This document shows positions 57,425 to 64,000 of a stretch of DNA of 64,000 nucleotides, in pieces (the stretch's first letter is position 1; every line of letters begins with the position of its first letter). The DNA is from Chamaelirium japonicum (Eukaryota; Streptophyta; Magnoliopsida; Liliales; Melanthiaceae). Both the position numbers and the translations under genes were made by a program. Below the pieces are notes generated by a model. The model was not told the DNA's origin and did not search any database. It worked only from the letters and a program-made list of their open reading frames with translations. The stretch spans positions 36,141,335 through 36,205,334 of the forward strand of contig OX393549.1 in NCBI GenBank assembly GCA_947650365.1, written 5' to 3'.

Positions 57425-58343
57425 GTTCCCTGACCTGGTTGGATACGTTGGATATGAAGTAGCGTGATGAAGCGCAAGCCCGGATCCTAATAACCTAATT
57501 CACATGTGTTAAGGGTCATAGGGGTATTTTGGTAAATACTAAAATATGGCTTAGAACATATTGAATATGGATCTTAAAATGAGCAGAATAATTCCAAGAG
57601 CTCATAGGCATTGACGGAACTCGATTCCGAGTAGCGCATCTCACTTTATTTCTCTTACAGTGTTTTCACTTTTCGTGAGGGGCGTTTTCGTCCAGCTTCA
57701 CGATAGACAAGGAAAACCCTAAAACCAACCCCCCTCATCCCTATCTCTAGGGGGCCGGACCTTGCTTGCGTATAACTGTTGGGGCCGGCCCTATAAAGGG
57801 ATTAGAGGGAGAGGGGGCCAGTTTTAAATGCCTCCCTCTCTAAAAAACCAGACCCCCCTCTCCTCTCTCCCTCTTTGTGGTTTCGGCTAAAGAAGAAAGA
57901 GGAAGAAGAATGAGGAAGGAAGGAGAAGGAAGAAGAGAGAAAGAGAAGGAGGAGATCTCGTGGCTTTCCATCATCTTCGCAATGAATTCCTCTATCGGCT
58001 CGTAGTCCTTGCACTCAGAGATAGGACTTCGAAGATTCCTCGCTTCGCAAAGGACAAGGTGTCATCCGACAGTTTCCCTTGCGATTCACGTGTGGTTCAT
58101 CATCATTTCATTCTCTTCGAATCATAGATCCACAAGGTATGATGGTTCTAAACACCTAACTAGATGCATGCATGTCTTCCGTAGATCGTAGTATGCCTCT
58201 AGGGTGTCTGCACATATACTAAGATTATAGATTTGCATGTAGATTATTTTGTCGAATTAATTATAATGAATCATATACTGTGAGATCTTCGGATCTATCT
58301 TTTGCTTCCGCTACGACTCTGATAATAGGATTTAATTCTAACA
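57425..58343 (+). mobile_element. 5' LTR (left-truncated) of the right-edge Copia element
   Basis: Aligns with the 3' half of solo LTRs 1 and 2 from TTCCCTGACCTGG to the end TTTAATTCTAACA, including CCCTATAAAGGG (TATA) and the purine-rich leader. It is followed by ATTAGTATCAGAGC, whose core TAGTATCAGAGC (58346-58357) is a primer-binding-site variant. This links the solo LTRs to the gag-pol at 60931 onward. The first half of the LTR is missing. Confidence 0.82.
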
Positions 58344-60930
58344 ATTAGTATCAGAGCATGCTTCAGTGTATATTTCATACATGAATTTGTGACAACATAA
58401 TGTAAATATATGATGACATATGTTTTCGTCGGGGTTCGACGTAAATCATGCATATGGATTGTGCTATGTATCGTCTCTTTGCAGGTGCCGCGCTGAATAA
58501 TAATATGTGATTGTATGACTCCGGGGGTCGGACCCCGGATTTCATTTTTGTATTGATTATTATTGTGCTTGTGGATTTTAAGGCTCTAGATGGGTAGGGG
58601 TGGAGGTTGACCACCCTCGATTCCCTGGCCATGTTTCTAGGATCGTTTTATTTTTTTTTTAGCAAAATTGACGAACGAGCACTTGCTCGAAGCGTGTTAG
58701 TTTTTCGGTTATAGATAAAAGGAGATGATGCTACATCCACAGTTCGGGCAAGCGATACCATGGAATGCAAAGACCTGGCGACAGCGTGCATGTTAGCGTT
58801 GATCGGGATCGTTGTCGGGAGATCATGCAGAACGAAAGAACATGATATCTTGGCTGTGCTATGCTGGCTCAGGCGTTGGACCCTGGACTTGATTCAGTTT
58901 GGATGCTTTTTCTATTATTCTCTTTACTTAGTGTTTAGAGAATCCCGATGATAATTTAATTATCAGTGTTGCTTGTGAGTTAGTCGCTAGATCATGTTTA
59001 GGGTTAGTACTTTGCTTATGGATTCATCGGTGTCTCTATATATTTCTAACACATGCGAATTCGGTGGCTAACTAAAAGGAAAAGTGGTAACCGCCCTCGT
59101 GGTAGTTCAGGTAGCCGAGTATTGTGCACCGAGAGAGACACAATGTTAGATTTGTTTAGAGATAACTAATGACCCCATAAGAGGTATTATAACCCTAGTG
59201 AGATGCCTTTTTTCCACATGGTTTTAGCGACCAAATTAGGTTAGGATTCCACTAAGTGATACCCATTTCTAGTTGGCGTTTGATAGTAGTGTGAACTCAT
59301 CACGATTTGGTTATGCCACCATTAGGTTGAGGTCCGACGGAGGTTGTCGGATGTCCCTATTTGTCCAACATCGAAACCTATAATGAGATGAGGTCCACTA
59401 TGACATCAGGCTTTAAATTGTAAACGAGGCGTCATCCTAGTGGGAGTCCTTTCCACGTTGACCTTAGGTTAGGCTTAAAATCTTATAATTATGAGCAAAT
59501 TAGTAAAGTATCGGGATCCTTGGAATCTATGTAATGTGATCTTTACTAGAATGGCAAAATTTGAGTATTCAAGATAGGGACTATGATATTTTCCAAGTAT
59601 ACTAATGCTTTGCGGGAAGGTTTATAATCCTAGTGGGAGCACGATAGACCAGGGTCTAGGTCTAGGAGGTCGTGACCTTTCTAGACATGCATAAAATCTC
59701 AGAAAGAAGGAATGTGTAAGAGGTTCCCTCCAAAGGGGAGCCCCTGACCTCCACAATCAACCGACTAAGGGCCTGGATGGGAGGTACGCAGTTCGATATT
59801 CCCATCGGGTAAGAGCTGTGTTTTCTTTCATGCTGGTTCACCTAGTAGTTTTCTTTGGGACATGAGAATGCCGGTGGTAGTGGGTAACAATTTTTTTCCT
59901 GCACCGTAGGAGCCTATGAACCCCCCTACCGACCCTATTTAGATTTGTGGGAAGCATCCGAAAGTTTGTGTGAAGCCACCAGTGCTGCGCATGGCGGGTC
60001 ACATAAAGCTGGCCAAAAAGAGACTGGGAGGTCATCAGTTTACCGTGGGCAATTATGATGAAGATTGGGTCGTAAATACCCCATTGGCAGAAGCGGTTGC
60101 ATGCTCTCACCGAGATGCTGTGGGTGCAAAATCTGGCTAACGCCCAAAGATGGGACCTACAACCCCGCCTGGGGCCCACGAGTCCAACGGTGGGACCCAC
60201 AGCCTTGCTTGGGGCCCACGAGTCCAATGGTGGGACCTGCATCCCTACCTGGGGCCCACTTCACTATCTGGGGTCTGGTAAATCTCCCCGGGTATTTACC
60301 AAACCCTGAATATTCCTGGGAATATTCCTAAAATATTCTCTAGATAAACTAAGTCCTTATAAATAGTAAACCCTGTAAATGATTCCGGATCCCAAATTTC
60401 AGATCAGAAACTCACTTTCTGTTTTCCAGAGCTCCCTGATCTTTTTGGTTTCAGACTCCTTTTTCATTCTCCGATTACTTGTAAGAAGCACTCCTCGGCC
60501 TGTCGAGAGTAGCTCTACTGTTTACTCAGAGATAGTGGATTCAAAGGTTGCGTCTTACCGCACGGAGACGTAGGCTTCGGCCGAACTTTGTCACCATATC
60601 CTGTGTCATCTCTTTTTCTACCTTTCTACTTTACAATGCATGTGTGATAGCCCAACAAGTCACAACTCAAAGCTTCAAAGCGCACCACATCTCGAAAGGT
60701 CAAACCTTCAATCGACTATTGGAGGAGGGTCATGTACGACGGCCGAAATCCTCCCCCACAGATGCTGTTTCCAATTCAAGGCCGATAGTTTCATTGCTCG
60801 AGCCCAGGGAATTTTGATTCCTTGATATCTCCACTTGATGTAGTAAAGACATAGCGACTGGAGTAAACATTATCTATTTTTAAATTCCATAAAATATATT
60901 GTAGTAGATCCTAATTTTTTCTTTGAACCA
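58344..60930 (+). other. Long untranslated leader of the right-edge Copia element
   Basis: About 2.6 kb between the primer-binding site and gag, without a reliable frame. 60148-60255 is a minisatellite of 48-bp units (GGGGCCCACGAGTCCAA, GGTGGGACC). A CTTATAAATAG box at 60356 followed by CT-rich sequence suggests an LTR fragment nested in the leader, which might explain its length. Confidence 0.55.
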
Positions 60931-63900
60931 TTGTTTATAGAAATTATAACCAAGCTCGACCCCCTTGTCTCCATCCTTAATGATAATAAACTTACGGGAC
61001 CAAACTACGAGGACTGGAAGTTTAACCTAATGCTCATCCTAAGGGTTGGTAAATACTCGATTGCCTTAAGTACCCCTCAATCGGCCATGCCGGGACCAAG
61101 TGCTACTGAGGCCTAGTTGAAGGAATAGAAAAACTAGCTAGATGCTGATGAGATGTGCAAGTGCTATATAGTGACATCCTTGTAGATCATCCTTCAAAAG
61201 CAAGTCGAAGACATGGCTTTTGCTTCAGACATGATGCTTTATTTAAAGGAAATATTCGAGGGTCGTGGTCGGGTAACTCGTTACCTGACCATCAAGAAAT
61301 TAATATCCACAAAGATAGCAGAGGGGACTTTAGTTCGGGATCATATGCTGAAATTGTTTGGCTATGTGAATGAACTTGGTTCCTTCGATGCCATCTTAGA
61401 TGCAGAGATCCATACCGATATTTTTCTTGCATCTTTGTCAGGAACGTTTGAGGGCTTTGTTACTAACGTTAACCTTAATCGGTTGGAAATGACTAACGTA
61501 GAGCTCCTAGCGGCTCTCTAGGCGGCAAAGGACGTGATGAAGGTAGATGCTCAATCCCTGAACGTAGAGCGGAAGTCTTTTCTGAAAGCCAAAGGTAAGT
61601 TTCAGAAAAAAAAAAAGTCTAAGAAGCCCGTGAAGGTGGGCCAGGTGCAGTTGCAGGTTCCTAAGAAGGATGGTCCGACGAAGCCCAAAGGGAAATGTTT
61701 CCGATGCGGCAAGAAGGGCCACTGGAAGGGTGACTACCGTGCGGCTCCTAAGAAGACTAAGACATGTATATCTCAAATCCATATAATGGAAACCCTTGTA
61801 GCATCCAGTTGTTCTCCAGTTTCATGGATTGTGGATTCTGGTTCCACTAACCATGCTTGTAATAATTTGTAGGGGTTCAGAGAGACAAGAAAACTGGGTG
61901 ATGGGGAAATCATCCTAAGCATGAGAATTGAGGCCGTGGCAGAGGCTGAAGCAATTAGAGATGTCGTCTTGCAGTTTTCTGATGGAAGAAGTTTATTACT
62001 TAAAGACATACTTTATATATCATCCTTGAGACAAAACTTAATTTTTATTTTCTTATTGAATAATGAAAGTTTTTTAGTTTTATTAAATGCTTCTGGTATG
62101 TCAATTAAATTGAATGATTTATTTGTTTGTAAGGGAAAGACACAGAATGGTCTCTATGTAATTAACTCCACTCATAAGCAGGATACCATAACTGAAGCAT
62201 GTATGATTAATTCATCTAAAAGAAAAAAATCCCTTATATAATCCAATACTCTTTTGGCATCTGAGGCTTGGACACATAGTCTCAAATATGATTCACAGAT
62301 TGGTTACAGTAGGACTTTTAAGTCCAGATGTTTCAGAAAGCATACCAATGTGTGAGTCTTACTTGGAAGACAAGATGACCAAAAGAACTTTCCGAACTAA
62401 AGGTAGCAGATCTCAGGAGGTATTGAAGTTAGAACATACTGATGTATGAGGGCCCATAAGTGTCCGTTCCATAGAAGGCTTTGAGTATTTCATCACTTTC
62501 ACGGATGATCACTCGAGGTTTGGATACATATATCTAATACGGCGGAAGTCTGAATCTTTTGATAAGTTCAAGGAGTTCAAAGCTGAAGCAGAAAAGCAGA
62601 CGAGTAAGAGTATCAAGTCTCTTCGATCGGATCGAGGAGGCGAATACCTTTCAGATGAATTTATTGGATACCTATGTGAGTATGGGATTATATCCCTGCT
62701 GACTGCACCAGGGACACCACAATAAAACGACGTATCTAAAAGGAGAAACCGAACTTTGTTAAACATGGTTCGGACTATGATGAGTTATGCAATATTACCA
62801 CCTAGTTTTTGGGGATATGCCCTAGAGACAGTAGCATATATTTTGAACTTTATTCCATCAAATTCAGTACCTCTGACTCCTTAGGAGCTGTGATTGAAGC
62901 GAAAGCCAAACCTGCAGCACTTTAGGATTTGAGGTTGTTCAGCACATATGTGGAAGAACAAGCGAGACAATATGGAGTCAAAGACTAAGATATGTCTATT
63001 CGTTGGGCATCCAAAAGGGACAAAGGATGATTTATTTTATGATCCTGAGGATAGAAAGGTTGTCGTCTCAACGAACACCGTATTCCTGGAGCAAGATTAT
63101 TTAATAGACTATAAGCCCACCAATAAAGTAGTTCATGAAGAATTGCTTGGTACTGATGGGAGTACGTAGACAGAAAATATAGTGGGAGCTGATACCACTA
63201 AATTAACGATACTGTAGAATTGACTCCTATGAAACCATCACAGGCTCGTCACAGTGGGAGGACCACAAGAGCTCCTGATAGATGCATTAGAGAAACCTTC
63301 TTAGTGGATCCAGAGTTTTAGGAGGATGATCCTCTAGACTACGACGAAGCGATGATATACTCTGACCATGCAGTATGGCAGAAAACCATGGAGGCAGAAC
63401 TGACATCGATATCCCAAAACTCGGTTTGGACACTTGTAACACCGCCTTACAATATTAAACATGTTGGGTGTAAGTGGGTGTACAAAAGAAAAAGAAGTCC
63501 AGATGGTACCGTTAAGACTTACAAAGCTAGACTAGTCGCTAAGGGTTATACCCAACGAGAAGGGATCGACTATGATGAAACTTTTTCGCTAGTGGCTATG
63601 CTTAAGTTTATCCGGATCCTCTTGTCCATTGAAGCCCATTATGATTGGAAAATTTGGAAAATGGACGTCAAGACCACATTCCTCAATTAGAATTTGGAAG
63701 AAGATATTTATATATCTTAGCCTTCAGGCTTTGTCGCAAAAGGTCAGGAAAGTCTGGTTTGCAAGTTGCAAAGATCCATTTATGGACTCAAGCAAGCATC
63801 CAAAAGTTAGAACATGCATTTTGATCAGGATATCCAGACTTATGGATTTGAACAGAACATGGATGAACCATGTGTTTATAAAAGGAGCGATAAGACTACA

Positions 63901-64000
63901 GTAGTTTTTCTAGTTCTTTACGTAGACGATATCCTGCTCATTGAAAATGATGTTAGAATATTATCTACAGTGAAGGTGTGGTTATCCTCTCAATTTGATA
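60931..64000 (+). pseudogene. Copia gag-pol, decayed, running off the right edge
   Basis: Order recovered across many stops: gag (LTGPNYEDWKFNLMLIL, LKEIFEGRGRVTRYLTIKKL, DIFLASLSGTFEGF), zinc knuckle CFRCGKKGHWKGDY at 61696-61737 with Tyr replacing the last Cys, protease WIVDSGSTNHACN (Asp at 61834), integrase (TFTDDHSRFG; RSDRGGEY near 62626; the usual VAER Glu reads VSKR), reverse transcriptase ([47 protein letters not shown]) and LYVDDILL near 63916. Most stops replace Gln, Arg or Trp codons, as expected of C-to-T decay. RNase H and the 3' LTR lie beyond the window. Confidence 0.9.

Overview
The window is a transposon-dense stretch of a flowering-plant nuclear genome. The only host gene I recognise has GC-rich exons, which suggests a monocot or another lineage with GC-rich genes; I cannot name the species. 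That gene is on the minus strand at the left edge: a boric-acid channel of the NIP5;1 (monocot NIP3;1) aquaporin type. Exon 1 is at 6063-6278 and the start of exon 2 is at 1-245, separated by a 5.8 kb intron full of small DNA transposons. Its presumptive 5' leader carries two AUG-stop (ATGTAA) elements, the signature of boron-controlled translation in this family. No rRNA, tRNA, CRISPR or bacterial feature was seen.

Region by region: 7.3-11 kb holds hAT-like and unclassified non-autonomous elements, including a cluster of nested palindromes at 9490-10298. 11.5-15 kb holds short TRIM-like LTRs and unassigned repeat DNA. 15351-20119 is a 5'-truncated L1-type LINE (minus strand) with an 11-bp target duplication; a 160-bp CACTA miniature element sits inside its reverse transcriptase. 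20723-30462 is the most unusual structure: two near-identical Copia retrotransposons head to head, forming a 3,747-bp inverted repeat with one base difference seen. One copy has an intact 1,320-codon polyprotein; the other stops at the start of reverse transcriptase. The arms also share 167 bp of flank, the central breakpoints are asymmetric, and 30 bp of filler joins them. This looks like a fold-back (chromatid-fusion) inversion, and its transcript would be a long hairpin.

30.5-42.8 kb holds a Copia 3' end, large dinucleotide arrays, a hAT-like element, a tRNA-derived SINE, a decayed PIF/Harbinger transposase whose catalytic-Glu codon has become a 100-bp GA array, a convergent remnant of the Harbinger companion protein, and a Helitron 3' end. 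42833-44639 and 46905-48854 are solo LTRs of one Copia family, each with a perfect 5-bp target duplication. The second splits a LINE ORF1, whose 3' part is also split by a decayed CACTA element (about 49505-56311). That LINE goes from its ORF1 stop straight into a 3' UTR and poly(A) without any ORF2, so it looks like an ORF1-only derivative. From 57425 to the right edge runs a Copia element whose 5' LTR belongs to the same family as the two solo LTRs; its gag-pol is full of stops of the C-to-T decay type.

Nothing beyond the NIP gene suggests a host pathway. The rest records nested insertion, recombination and decay. The points most worth testing are the fold-back Copia pair as a silencing-trigger locus, the AUG-stop leader, the ORF1-only LINE and the palindrome cluster.
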